A DNA stretch of 6,011 bases from Actinomycetes bacterium (GTDB lineage Bacteria; Actinomycetota; Acidimicrobiia; Acidimicrobiales; Palsa-688): assembly GCA_021796905.1 (NCBI GenBank), contig JAKABK010000129.1:1-6011 (forward strand). The letters run 5' to 3'. Made by a program: the position numbers and the translations under genes. The notes beneath the pieces were generated by a model. That model saw only the letters and a program-made list of their open reading frames with translations, did no database searches and was not told where the DNA came from. Positions 1 through 5,392 of this stretch are shown here, piece after piece. The stretch's first letter is position 1; each line of letters opens with the position of its first letter.

Positions 1-1
1 G

Positions 2-190
2 CGCTGGCACCTGGACCGCCCGGCGCTGCTCTGGGAGGTCGCCGGGGACGGGCCGGAGGTGACCGTCACCGCCCCCGGCCTCGACCCGGCGTGGGTGGGC
101 GGGGGACGCAGCGGGGAGGCGTTGCTGGCCGAGCCCGCTGACCCGGCCGCCCAGGTTCCCGACCGGGGATCTACCCTCCGGCGGTCCTGA
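2..190 (+). CDS. C-terminal fragment of an unidentified protein (possibly glycosidase-like)
   Basis: The second frame of the window is open from the left edge to a TGA at 188-190, giving 62 residues; the start lies outside. The visible tail has alternating hydrophobic stretches typical of a beta-sandwich (RWHLDRPALLWEV, then EVTVTAPGLDPAW), then GEALLAEP, and ends in a Pro/Arg-rich tail. The RPALLWE...APGLDPAW pattern reminds me of the C-terminal beta domain of some actinobacterial glycoside-hydrolase-like proteins, but that is recollection rather than a diagnostic motif. No catalytic residue can be assigned. The other two plus frames lack this protein-like composition. The gene converges on rnhB and the last 20 bp of the two coding regions overlap. 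A hairpin follows the stop directly. I am fairly sure it is coding and unsure of its function. Confidence 0.55.
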   Translation, partial: RWHLDRPALLWEVAGDGPEVTVTAPGLDPAWVGGGRSGEALLAEPADPAAQVPDRGSTLRRS

Positions 191-890
191 CCCGCCCGCC
201 GGGCGGGCCCCACGGCAGGTGGTCCATGAACACCCAGGATCGGCGGTGGATGGGCGTCGGTCCGTAGGCGGCGAGAGCCATGCGGTGGACGGGGCTGGGG
301 TAGCCCTTGTTGGAGTCGAAGTCGAAACCGGGGTAGTTGTGCGACTCCGAGCGCATGAGACGGTCCCGGGTGACCTTGGCGAGGATCGAAGCGGCGGCGA
401 TCGACAGGCAGGCGGCGTCGCCGCGCACGACCCGGCGGGTGGTGCCGAGCCCGACGAAGTCCCAGTTCCCGTCGACCAGCACGGCGTCGGGGGTCACCCC
501 GAGAGCCTCGACGCAGCGCCGGGCAGCGAGGCGCTGCGCCTCGGCCATCCCGAGCCGGTCGCACTCCTCCGGTGAGGCCGAGCCGGTCGCCCACGGTTCG
601 CACCAGCCGGCGACCCGGTCGAAGAGACGCTCCCGTTCCGCCTCGCCGAGCAGCTTGGAGTCCCGCACCCCGTAGACCCTCCGGTCGAGGGGCAGCACCG
701 CCGCCCCCACGACCAGCGGACCGGCCCAGGCGCCCCGCCCGACCTCGTCGACTCCCGCGACCAGCGGCCCCGCGCTGACCCACAGGGACCGCTCGACTCT
801 GAGCGTCGGGGCCGTCTGCTTCCGGGGTGCTGCACGCAGCGGTCGCAGCAGAGGACCCTGGGCGCCTGAGGTGCGCTCCCCGACGGTCAC
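171..890 (-). CDS. rnhB: Ribonuclease HII
   Basis: RNase HII (EC 3.1.26.4) nicks the RNA strand of RNA:DNA hybrids, notably at single ribonucleotides misincorporated in DNA, and starts ribonucleotide excision repair in the cytoplasm. From a GTG at 890 the protein is 239 aa, normal for the family. Signature elements appear in order: DEVGRG (48-53), DSKL (77-80), DGN (140-142), RGD (156-158) and SIAAASILAKVTRD (163-176). The four acidic catalytic residues map to D48, E49, D140 and D158, with the 18-residue spacing of the last pair that the family shows. A short Arg-rich N-terminal extension of about 35 residues precedes the core. The GTG overlaps the TGA of the upstream reductase as GTGA, implying translational coupling, and fixes the start better than any visible Shine-Dalgarno site. 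The gene is last in the four-gene minus-strand run, and its 3' end overlaps the convergent left-edge gene. No key residue is missing. Confidence 0.97.
   Translation of the reverse strand: MTVGERTSGAQGPLLRPLRAAPRKQTAPTLRVERSLWVSAGPLVAGVDEVGRGAWAGPLVVGAAVLPLDRRVYGVRDSKLLGEAERERLFDRVAGWCEPWATGSASPEECDRLGMAEAQRLAARRCVEALGVTPDAVLVDGNWDFVGLGTTRRVVRGDAACLSIAAASILAKVTRDRLMRSESHNYPGFDFDSNKGYPSPVHRMALAAYGPTPIHRRSWVFMDHLPWGPPGGRVRTAGG
191..207 (+). terminator. Perfect GC hairpin right after the stop codon
   Basis: The arms CCCGCCCG (191-198) and CGGGCGGG (200-207) are exact inverted repeats around one base. A 7-bp stem with a 3-nt loop can form one base after the TGA of the left-edge gene. No T-run follows, so if it terminates transcription it is of the tract-less type common in high-GC actinobacteria. 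It also lies inside the 3' end of rnhB on the other strand. The position supports termination; the function is inferred. Confidence 0.4.
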
Positions 891-1690
891 CGGCGGGCCG
901 TGCCGATCCGGTAGCGGGCGAACAGCTGTCCGCCGCCGGCGTGGAGCGCCGCGAGCCGCAGCTCGGGGAGCGCGCCCGCCGGGGGCGTGACCCAGCCGTC
1001 GGTGAGGCGGGTCCGTCCCGGACCGGCGATCAGCGGGCTGTGGGTCAGGCACAGCTCGTCGAGGAGCCCGGCGCCGACCAGGTCCCCGAGCAGGCGGGGC
1101 CCGCCCTCGGTGAGCACCCGCCCGCCGGCTAGTTCCCTCAGGCGCACCAGGGCGCCCGGCAGGTCGACCTCGGCGTCCCCGACCACCAGGACCTCGGCGA
1201 CCTCCGCGAGCCGCTGGCGGCGCCATTCGGGTGCCGCCAGGCAGGTCACCACCACCGGGCGGGGCGGCTCGGGCTGGTCGGGGCGCGCCTCGCCGAAGAG
1301 CCGTGCGCCCGGGTCCAGGTCCGCTGACCTGGTGACCACCGCGAGGGTCGGCAGCGGCGCCTGGCCCCGGGCGGCCCTGCGCTCCCGGCGTGCCTGGCTG
1401 ACCCACACCGGCCCGTACCCCTCGGCCCGAGCGGTTCCCGCCCCTACCACGACCACGTCGGCGAGGGCTCTCAAGGTGGTCAGCAGCTCCCGGTCGGCGT
1501 CGCCTCCGAGCGGCCCGCTGTGGCCGTCCAGCTCCACCGCCCCGTCCAGGCTCACCGCGAAGTTGGCGCGCAGCTCGCCTGGCCGGTGAGCGTAGGCCTG
1601 CTCCAGGGACACCGGGTCCAGAGCTGACCCGACAGCAGCGAGCAGCTCGATCGGCGGGGTGGCGGCGCCGGGCACGAGCCAGGCTACCAA
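887..1690 (-). CDS. Stand-alone RibD C-terminal-type (DHFR-fold) reductase
   Basis: This 267-aa protein belongs to the RibD C-terminal/bacterial dihydrofolate-reductase-like family, NAD(P)H-dependent reductases that in riboflavin synthesis reduce 5-amino-6-ribosylamino-uracil phosphate. Seen in the sequence: RANFAVSLDGAVELDG (41-56), the substrate-side N-terminal motif; DVVVVGAGTARAEGYGP (78-94); and RVLTEGGPRLLGDLVGAG (191-208), whose TEGGP is the usual cofactor-side signature of this fold. The deaminase domain of bifunctional RibD is absent. Actinobacteria often carry such single-domain paralogues; M. tuberculosis Rv2671 is one and is reported to show DHFR-like activity. The true substrate here is therefore open: riboflavin intermediate, folate or another pyrimidine/pteridine. 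TTG at 1690 gives the longest frame after the upstream gene's in-frame stop. GTG at 1675 is an alternative that removes five residues. A G-quadruplex motif occupies the usual ribosome-binding region, and no clean GGAGG is seen. The stop overlaps the rnhB start. Confidence 0.9.
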   Translation of the reverse strand: MVAWLVPGAATPPIELLAAVGSALDPVSLEQAYAHRPGELRANFAVSLDGAVELDGHSGPLGGDADRELLTTLRALADVVVVGAGTARAEGYGPVWVSQARRERRAARGQAPLPTLAVVTRSADLDPGARLFGEARPDQPEPPRPVVVTCLAAPEWRRQRLAEVAEVLVVGDAEVDLPGALVRLRELAGGRVLTEGGPRLLGDLVGAGLLDELCLTHSPLIAGPGRTRLTDGWVTPPAGALPELRLAALHAGGGQLFARYRIGTARR

Positions 1691-1692
1691 CG

Positions 1693-1709
1693 CCCACCCA
1701 CGCCCACCC
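1693..1709 (-). promoter_or_regulatory. G-quadruplex motif at the reductase start codon
   Basis: On the coding (minus) strand the bases read GGGTGGGCGTGGGTGGG, four G3 tracts with loops of 1, 3 and 1 nt, a canonical quadruplex pattern. It arises from a 10-bp tandem duplication, CGCCCACCCA then CGCCCACCCG on the plus strand (1691-1710). Two bases (CG) separate it from the TTG at 1690, so it sits where the ribosome would bind. The motif is directly visible; a role in translation control is inference. Confidence 0.45.
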
Positions 1710-1735
1710 GCGCTCGGGTCGGGACCCGGTCCCGC

Positions 1736-4381
1736 TCAGCCCGACGAGCCGGTCCCGGCCGATGGCGTGCCCACCCATATCGCGAGGGCCCCGTCGGCGT
1801 CCCCGGCGACCACCGGCGACGGACCGGCCCAGGCGGCGACGGTCGTCGACAGCTGCGACCCCGACCAGGGGGCGGTGTCGGAGCTGAGCAGCTGCCAGTC
1901 GGCGCCGGAGTCCTCGGAGAGCCAGACCCCGCCCGAGCCGTAGGCGGTCGTGGTCGCCCTCGGCGCCAGCGGGTCGGCGGCGGTCACCGACCAGGACGGG
2001 TCGGTCGCCAGGGCGAGATCCGTCGGCGGGCTACCGCCGACGGCGAGCCAGTCGGAGCCGGACACCGCCAGCGAGCTCCAGGGGCCGCCCGGGCCGGTCG
2101 GTGACCGGGTGGCGTGGCCCCTGGCGGCGGGCAGGACCCGGGTCCAGGACCGGCCGTCACCAGAGGTCCACAATGCTGGTTGGGGCCCCCCGGCGCCGGG
2201 GGCCTGCCCCCACGCCACGAACCCGCCGGCGGTGGCGGTGCAGCCGAGCATCTCCTCGTCGGAGCCGACCCCGGTCAGGGGTGAGACCGTCGCCCGTGAC
2301 CAGCTCAGCGCGCCGGTCTCCCACCAGGCGGTCGCCTCGGTCCCGTCGCTCTCCTGGCCGGCGGTCCCCGCCGGGCTGCCGGCCAGCGGGATGGTTGTCG
2401 TGGTGCTCCGCCGGCGGGTGGCCGTCGGTGGGGCCCCGGTGCGTGTCGACCAGCCGACCGCGACGAGCCCCGGGGTGCTGCCAGCTGCCCCCGAGGTCCC
2501 CGTCGCGCTCGGCGCGGAGGTGGAGCTGGCGGAGGTGGAGCTGGCGGTGCCGGTGGGGCCCGAGGTGGACGAACCGGTTCTCGTCGTGACCGACGCCGAG
2601 CTGCAGATCCCCAGGGGTTGGACCGGGTCGACGGTGGGGGTGGCTTCGAGGCTCTGCGGGGCGGGTGTCGGGGACCCGGTCAGCCGCCAGGCCGCCGCGG
2701 CGTCGGCGCCCCGCCCGGCGAGCGGGACGGTGCCTACGGCGACGTCGACAGCGTTGGCGCCACGACCGAGGGAGGTGACCGCTGTCGCTGACGCGCCAGC
2801 GCCGAACGTCGAGGTCAGGGCCCACGACCGCCCGTCGGCCGAGGTCCAGACGGCTGCGTGGCCGGTGGTCTGGTCGGCTCCGATGGCGACGAGGCGGCCG
2901 CCGCCGGTGGTGGCGAGCCCGGTCAGGCGGGCGCCGGGGATCACCGCGGCCTGCGACCAGCGCCGCCCGTCGGTCGAGTAGAGGATCACCGCCACTGTCG
3001 TCGGTGACCGCGACGGGCGTTCCAGGTCGACCGCGAGCCACAACCGTCCCGCCGTCCCGGTCACCGCCACCGGCTCGGCGGTCGGGCGCAACCCGCCGAA
3101 GACCGCCGGCGGGACCGACACCCACCCCGCCGAAGCGTGCACCCACACCAAAGGTTGACCAGCTTCGCTGTCGGCGACCACGGTGGTGCCGCCCCAGGTC
3201 GCGACCAGGTCCGCGGTGGCCGGCCCCTCGGCGGCCGGCGGGGACGGCATCGACATCGGCTTCCAGGTCTCGCCGTCGGCGGACTCGAATGCCTGCGGAT
3301 GGCCGGCGGGCCCCCCGACCGCGACGATCGAGTCGGCCCCGCTCGGCACCGTCGGGTCGACAGCGACGGCCCGCAAGGCCCCCGAACCGGAGGGGAAATC
3401 CTCGACCGAGGCGCTGGAGGCCCCGACACCGGGGGACACCCATGCGGTCGGGGACCACGACGAGGAGCTGCGGGACCCGCCGACAGCGATCAGCTCCCGG
3501 CCGGTCCAGGTGACGCCGGTGACGACGTGGTCGCCCGGGGGGGAGAGGGCCCCCGCCGGCTCGGCGAGCCAGCGGATCCCGTCGGAGGAGCCGAGCACGA
3601 CCCCCGCCTCCTCGGTGCCGTCGCGGGCGACCCCGGTGGCCAACGCGCCGTCGGCGTCGACCAGGAGCGAGGTGAGCCGGGCATGCCGGTCGGCCACGAG
3701 ACGCTCCGCGCTCGGCTCCTGGGACCAGTTCGAACCGTCGCTCGAGTACCAAAGGGCGCTGCGCCCGGCGACCGATCCGGAGGCGACGATCCCGATCGTC
3801 CCGGCGGCGACCAGGTTCATCTCCGAGGCGCCCGCCGGTGCCGTCGAGGCCGACCCTACCCCCGCCTGCAGCGAGGCCTGGTCGGCTACCGGCTGCGGGG
3901 TCCCCCCACCCGGGGGGGTCATCCACACCGCCGCCCGCTGCGAGCTGCCGGTACCGACCGACCCGACCACCACGGTCGCCGAGCCGTCGCTGGCCGCGGC
4001 CAGCGCCCGCCCGTCGGTCCCGCGGAGCGCCTCGCGCTGCCAGTGCCTCCCGTCGTGGGAGATCCAGATCGTCGCGGTGGTCGCGCCGTCGGCGGCGGTC
4101 TGGGTGCCCACCACCGACCAGTACCCGCCGGTCTCCGCCGGGGGCAGGACCGCAGAGATCGTCCCCGACCGCCCACCACCGAGCGCCGGGAGGCGCGCCC
4201 GTGACCAGGCGTAGGGGGCCGATGCGGAGCCGGCGGTCGCGCTCGGGGTGCCGGTAGAGGTGGAGGTGGTCGCTCGCGGCACCGAGGTGCTGTCCGGGGC
4301 CCGACGGGCGGGTCCGGTACCGCAAGCGGCGAGGAGCAGCGCAGCCAGGCCGGTCGATACGACGGCCCTCGAGCGACGCAA
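1736..4381 (-). CDS. Large lipoprotein with Asp-box beta-propeller repeats
   Basis: This 881-aa exported protein begins with a clear lipoprotein signal: basic MRRSR, hydrophobic core, lipobox LAAC with the lipidated Cys at 20. A Thr/Ser/Pro-rich linker (31-56) follows. The rest is a run of about 14 related units of roughly 40-60 residues: a hydrophobic strand, a VAVG-type strand, an AxW strand, then an Asp-box-like S-x-D-G-x-x-W. Good copies of that motif start at residues 108, 213, 265, 367, 469, 514 and 740, with a canonical SEDSGADW at 822; others are degenerate (near 153, 314, 413, 565, 694). This fits two seven-bladed beta-propellers outside the membrane, probably for binding rather than catalysis, since no active site is recognisable. 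A second Ser/Thr-rich insert lies at about 594-636. The only cysteines in the mature chain besides the lipid one are C593 and C714. The start is TTG at 4381, one base after the upstream stop; no other start gives the signal peptide. Function unknown. Confidence 0.85.
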   Translation of the reverse strand: MRRSRAVVSTGLAALLLAACGTGPARRAPDSTSVPRATTSTSTGTPSATAGSASAPYAWSRARLPALGGGRSGTISAVLPPAETGGYWSVVGTQTAADGATTATIWISHDGRHWQREALRGTDGRALAAASDGSATVVVGSVGTGSSQRAAVWMTPPGGGTPQPVADQASLQAGVGSASTAPAGASEMNLVAAGTIGIVASGSVAGRSALWYSSDGSNWSQEPSAERLVADRHARLTSLLVDADGALATGVARDGTEEAGVVLGSSDGIRWLAEPAGALSPPGDHVVTGVTWTGRELIAVGGSRSSSSWSPTAWVSPGVGASSASVEDFPSGSGALRAVAVDPTVPSGADSIVAVGGPAGHPQAFESADGETWKPMSMPSPPAAEGPATADLVATWGGTTVVADSEAGQPLVWVHASAGWVSVPPAVFGGLRPTAEPVAVTGTAGRLWLAVDLERPSRSPTTVAVILYSTDGRRWSQAAVIPGARLTGLATTGGGRLVAIGADQTTGHAAVWTSADGRSWALTSTFGAGASATAVTSLGRGANAVDVAVGTVPLAGRGADAAAAWRLTGSPTPAPQSLEATPTVDPVQPLGICSSASVTTRTGSSTSGPTGTASSTSASSTSAPSATGTSGAAGSTPGLVAVGWSTRTGAPPTATRRRSTTTTIPLAGSPAGTAGQESDGTEATAWWETGALSWSRATVSPLTGVGSDEEMLGCTATAGGFVAWGQAPGAGGPQPALWTSGDGRSWTRVLPAARGHATRSPTGPGGPWSSLAVSGSDWLAVGGSPPTDLALATDPSWSVTAADPLAPRATTTAYGSGGVWLSEDSGADWQLLSSDTAPWSGSQLSTTVAAWAGPSPVVAGDADGALAIWVGTPSAGTGSSG
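2516..2545 (-). repeat. 15-bp tandem duplication encoding ASSTS twice
   Basis: GGAGGTGGAGCTGGC occurs exactly twice in tandem on the plus strand. Read on the coding strand it gives the pentapeptide Ala-Ser-Ser-Thr-Ser at residues 613-617 and again at 618-622 of the lipoprotein, inside its Ser/Thr-rich insert. The in-frame unit suggests the linker grows or shrinks by slippage without disturbing the frame. Confidence 0.8.
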
Positions 4382-4382
4382 G

Positions 4383-4748
4383 CTAGCGGGAGCTCAGTTC
4401 GAACCCGCCGTCGTCGCCGTCGTCACGGCGCCAGAACCGCCAGCGTCTCCGGGTGGACCGCTGCCGCTGGACCTCCTCGACGATCGCCGGGCCGGCCGAG
4501 TTGACCACCTCGTCGGCCGACTCGAGCAGAGCGGCGATCTCGGCCGGGTCGCCTTCGGGTTCGTCCTCGACGGCGGGGCGGACGAGTGAACCGGTGGTGA
4601 AGGTCCCGACCCCCATGTCGGTCTCGTATCGTGAGCATCCCTCCGGGCAGTGCCAGGGGGCCTCCGGGGCGAGGCCCAGCTCGCAGAAGCGGGCGGCCTC
4701 CCCGTCGTCGTAGGTGCGGCTCTGGAAGTGGCGGCAGTCCTCCCTCAT
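4383..4748 (-). CDS. Small four-cysteine hypothetical protein
   Basis: This 121-aa soluble protein belongs to no family I can name, although its N-terminal pattern (MREDCRHF...RTY...G...FC) looks like a conserved actinobacterial hypothetical. The first 40 residues hold four cysteines, C5, C22, C34 and C38, in the pattern C-x16-C-x11-C-x3-C, with the last two as HCPEGC. That arrangement could bind zinc or an iron-sulfur cluster. The middle (61-95) is acidic and probably helical. A basic stretch, RSTRRRWRFWRR (97-108), is followed by an acidic DDGDDGG tail. There is no signal peptide and no obvious membrane helix. ATG at 4748 is chosen because GGGA lies 8 nt upstream; GTG at 4754, two codons longer, is possible and would suit a leaderless transcript. 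It is first in the operon and only one base separates its TAG from the lipoprotein TTG, so the two are probably translated together. Reading further upstream in this frame would run into the divergent marR-type gene. Confidence 0.8.
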   Translation of the reverse strand: MREDCRHFQSRTYDDGEAARFCELGLAPEAPWHCPEGCSRYETDMGVGTFTTGSLVRPAVEDEPEGDPAEIAALLESADEVVNSAGPAIVEEVQRQRSTRRRWRFWRRDDGDDGGFELSSR

Positions 4749-4760
4749 CGGCACCGTCCC

Positions 4761-4789
4761 ATACTGGCAGTCCGGCCGGCGCCTGGCAG
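4761..4789 (-). promoter_or_regulatory. Candidate promoter of the four-gene operon
   Basis: On the minus strand CTGCCA (4789-4784) matches the -35 consensus at four of six positions. After a 17-bp spacer, CAGTAT (4766-4761) serves as a weak -10 keeping the key A and final T. A start 7 nt on would fall at the GTG at 4754. The heptamer CTGGCAG (plus strand) occurs at 4764-4770 and 4783-4789, overlapping both boxes, and a CCGGCCGG palindrome (4772-4779) lies between them. These could be operator elements for the divergent MarR protein. Confidence 0.35.
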
Positions 4790-4820
4790 CGCGGCTGGTG
4801 GGCGGGGCGGGCCCGGCGGG

Positions 4821-4826
4821 TAGCAT
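4821..4826 (+). promoter_or_regulatory. Candidate -10 element of the marR-type gene (leaderless)
   Basis: TAGCAT matches TATAAT at four of six positions, including the critical A2 and T6, and stands 7 nt before the ATG at 4834. That spacing would place the transcription start on or next to the ATG, the arrangement of leaderless mRNAs common in Actinobacteria. No good -35 box and no clear Shine-Dalgarno sequence are seen, which fits the same reading. Confidence 0.4.
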
Positions 4827-4833
4827 CGAAGCG

Positions 4834-5286
4834 ATGGAGGCCGCAGCCCCGCTCGCCAGCCATCTCCGCCTGGCTGTGCTCCGCCTGTCTCGCCGCCTCC
4901 GCCAGCAGGCGGTGGGGGACATCACCGCCTCGCAGCTGTCTGCGCTGGTGTCGGTCGCCAAGCACGGCGAACTGTCGCTCGGGACGTTGGCGGCGATCGA
5001 GCGGATCGCGCCTCCCTCGATGACCCGTATCGCCGCCCGCCTGGAGGCCCAGGGCCTGGTCCTGCGACGCAGCGACGACGCGGACCGTCGGGTCGCCCGG
5101 GTGGCTATCAGCGACTCGGGTCTGGCGGTGCTCGACGAGATCAGCAACCGCCGCGACGCCTACCTGGCGGTCCGCCTCCAGGAGCTGTCCGAGGACGAAC
5201 GGGACCTGTTGTCCAAAGCGGTGCCGCTGCTCGAGCGCCTCGCTGCGGAGAGCGCCGGGGTGGAGGTCGAGCCGGCCCGCAGCTGA
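4834..5286 (+). CDS. MarR-family transcriptional regulator
   Basis: This 150-aa protein has the usual size and layout of MarR regulators, dimeric winged-helix proteins that bind pseudo-palindromic operators, often in their own divergent promoter, and usually release DNA on binding a small ligand. N-terminal dimerisation helix: about 7-27. Winged helix: TASQLSALVSVAKHGELS (31-48), LGTLAAIERI (49-58), recognition helix APPSMTRIAARLEAQGLV (59-76), and a wing with the conserved Asp/Arg cluster RRSDDADRR (78-86) ending VAISDSG (90-96). C-terminal dimer helices: about 97-138, including ELSEDERDLL. ATG at 4834 is chosen because it starts the protein just before the first family helix and has a -10-like TAGCAT at leaderless spacing. 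An in-frame ATG at 4714 would add 40 residues antisense to the divergent gene and lacks family character. Ligand and targets are unknown. The nearest target would be the divergent lipoprotein/rnhB operon and the gene itself. Confidence 0.93.
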   Translation: MEAAAPLASHLRLAVLRLSRRLRQQAVGDITASQLSALVSVAKHGELSLGTLAAIERIAPPSMTRIAARLEAQGLVLRRSDDADRRVARVAISDSGLAVLDEISNRRDAYLAVRLQELSEDERDLLSKAVPLLERLAAESAGVEVEPARS

Positions 5287-5291
5287 CCCGA

Positions 5292-5308
5292 GCCCGGTGG
5301 CCCGGGGC
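5292..5308 (+). terminator. GC hairpin after the marR-type gene
   Basis: Beginning 5 nt after the TGA, GCCCGG (5292-5297) can pair with CC and GGGC (5302-5303 and 5305-5308), with one bulged G and a TGGC loop. No T-run follows, so at best it is an actinobacterial-type tract-less terminator. It is weaker than the hairpin at 191-207. Confidence 0.25.
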
Positions 5309-5320
5309 GTCAGTTGGCGG

Positions 5321-5392
5321 GTGCCAGGCGGCTGGGGTGCCAGTTGCCCGGTGGCTCAGATCACGTCTGGCTCAGATCACGTCTGGCTCAGA
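5321..5392. repeat. 16-bp-period tandem array between convergent genes
   Basis: GGCTCAGATCACGTCT is present twice exactly (5353-5368 and 5369-5384), with a partial third copy, GGCTCAGA, at 5385-5392. Upstream in the same 16-bp register, units at 5321 and 5337 begin GTGCCAG, keeping G at position 1 and CAG at positions 5-7 of each unit. The partial third copy contains the TGA stop (minus strand) of the acyl-CoA dehydrogenase. This occupies most of the 101-bp gap between the converging genes. Confidence 0.7.

Noticed and set aside
171..1778. One long minus-strand frame that could suggest a 535-aa fusion ending in RNase HII
   Set aside because: Only the part from 890 on resembles a protein family; the upstream stretch is Arg/Gly/Pro/Ala-rich and lies out of frame over the well-supported reductase. 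The GTGA overlap defines separate genes.
1950..4214. Long plus-strand open frames (for example 1950-2981, 3137-4204, 3183-4214) opposite the lipoprotein gene
   Set aside because: Their compositions are low-complexity and match no family, whereas the minus frame has a signal peptide and regular repeats. They are expected shadows in very GC-rich DNA.
2157..4325. A 722-aa minus-strand frame overlapping the lipoprotein
   Set aside because: It is Arg/Gly/Asp-rich with no hydrophobic core pattern or motif, and is the shifted reading of the repeat-rich lipoprotein gene.
4714..4833. Earlier in-frame ATG at 4714 as start of the MarR regulator
   Set aside because: It would add 40 residues outside the family's normal length, run antisense into the divergent gene, and skip the well-placed -10 element before 4834.
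4749..5147. Extension of the four-cysteine gene upstream to 5147
   Set aside because: The extra 133 residues are antisense to the clear MarR coding region and Arg/Ser/Ala-rich; the family-like sequence begins at the ATG at 4748.
5353..5392. The 16-bp repeats as a CRISPR array or attachment site
   Set aside because: The copies are directly tandem with no spacers, are too short for CRISPR repeats, and no integrase, cas gene or tRNA end is nearby.
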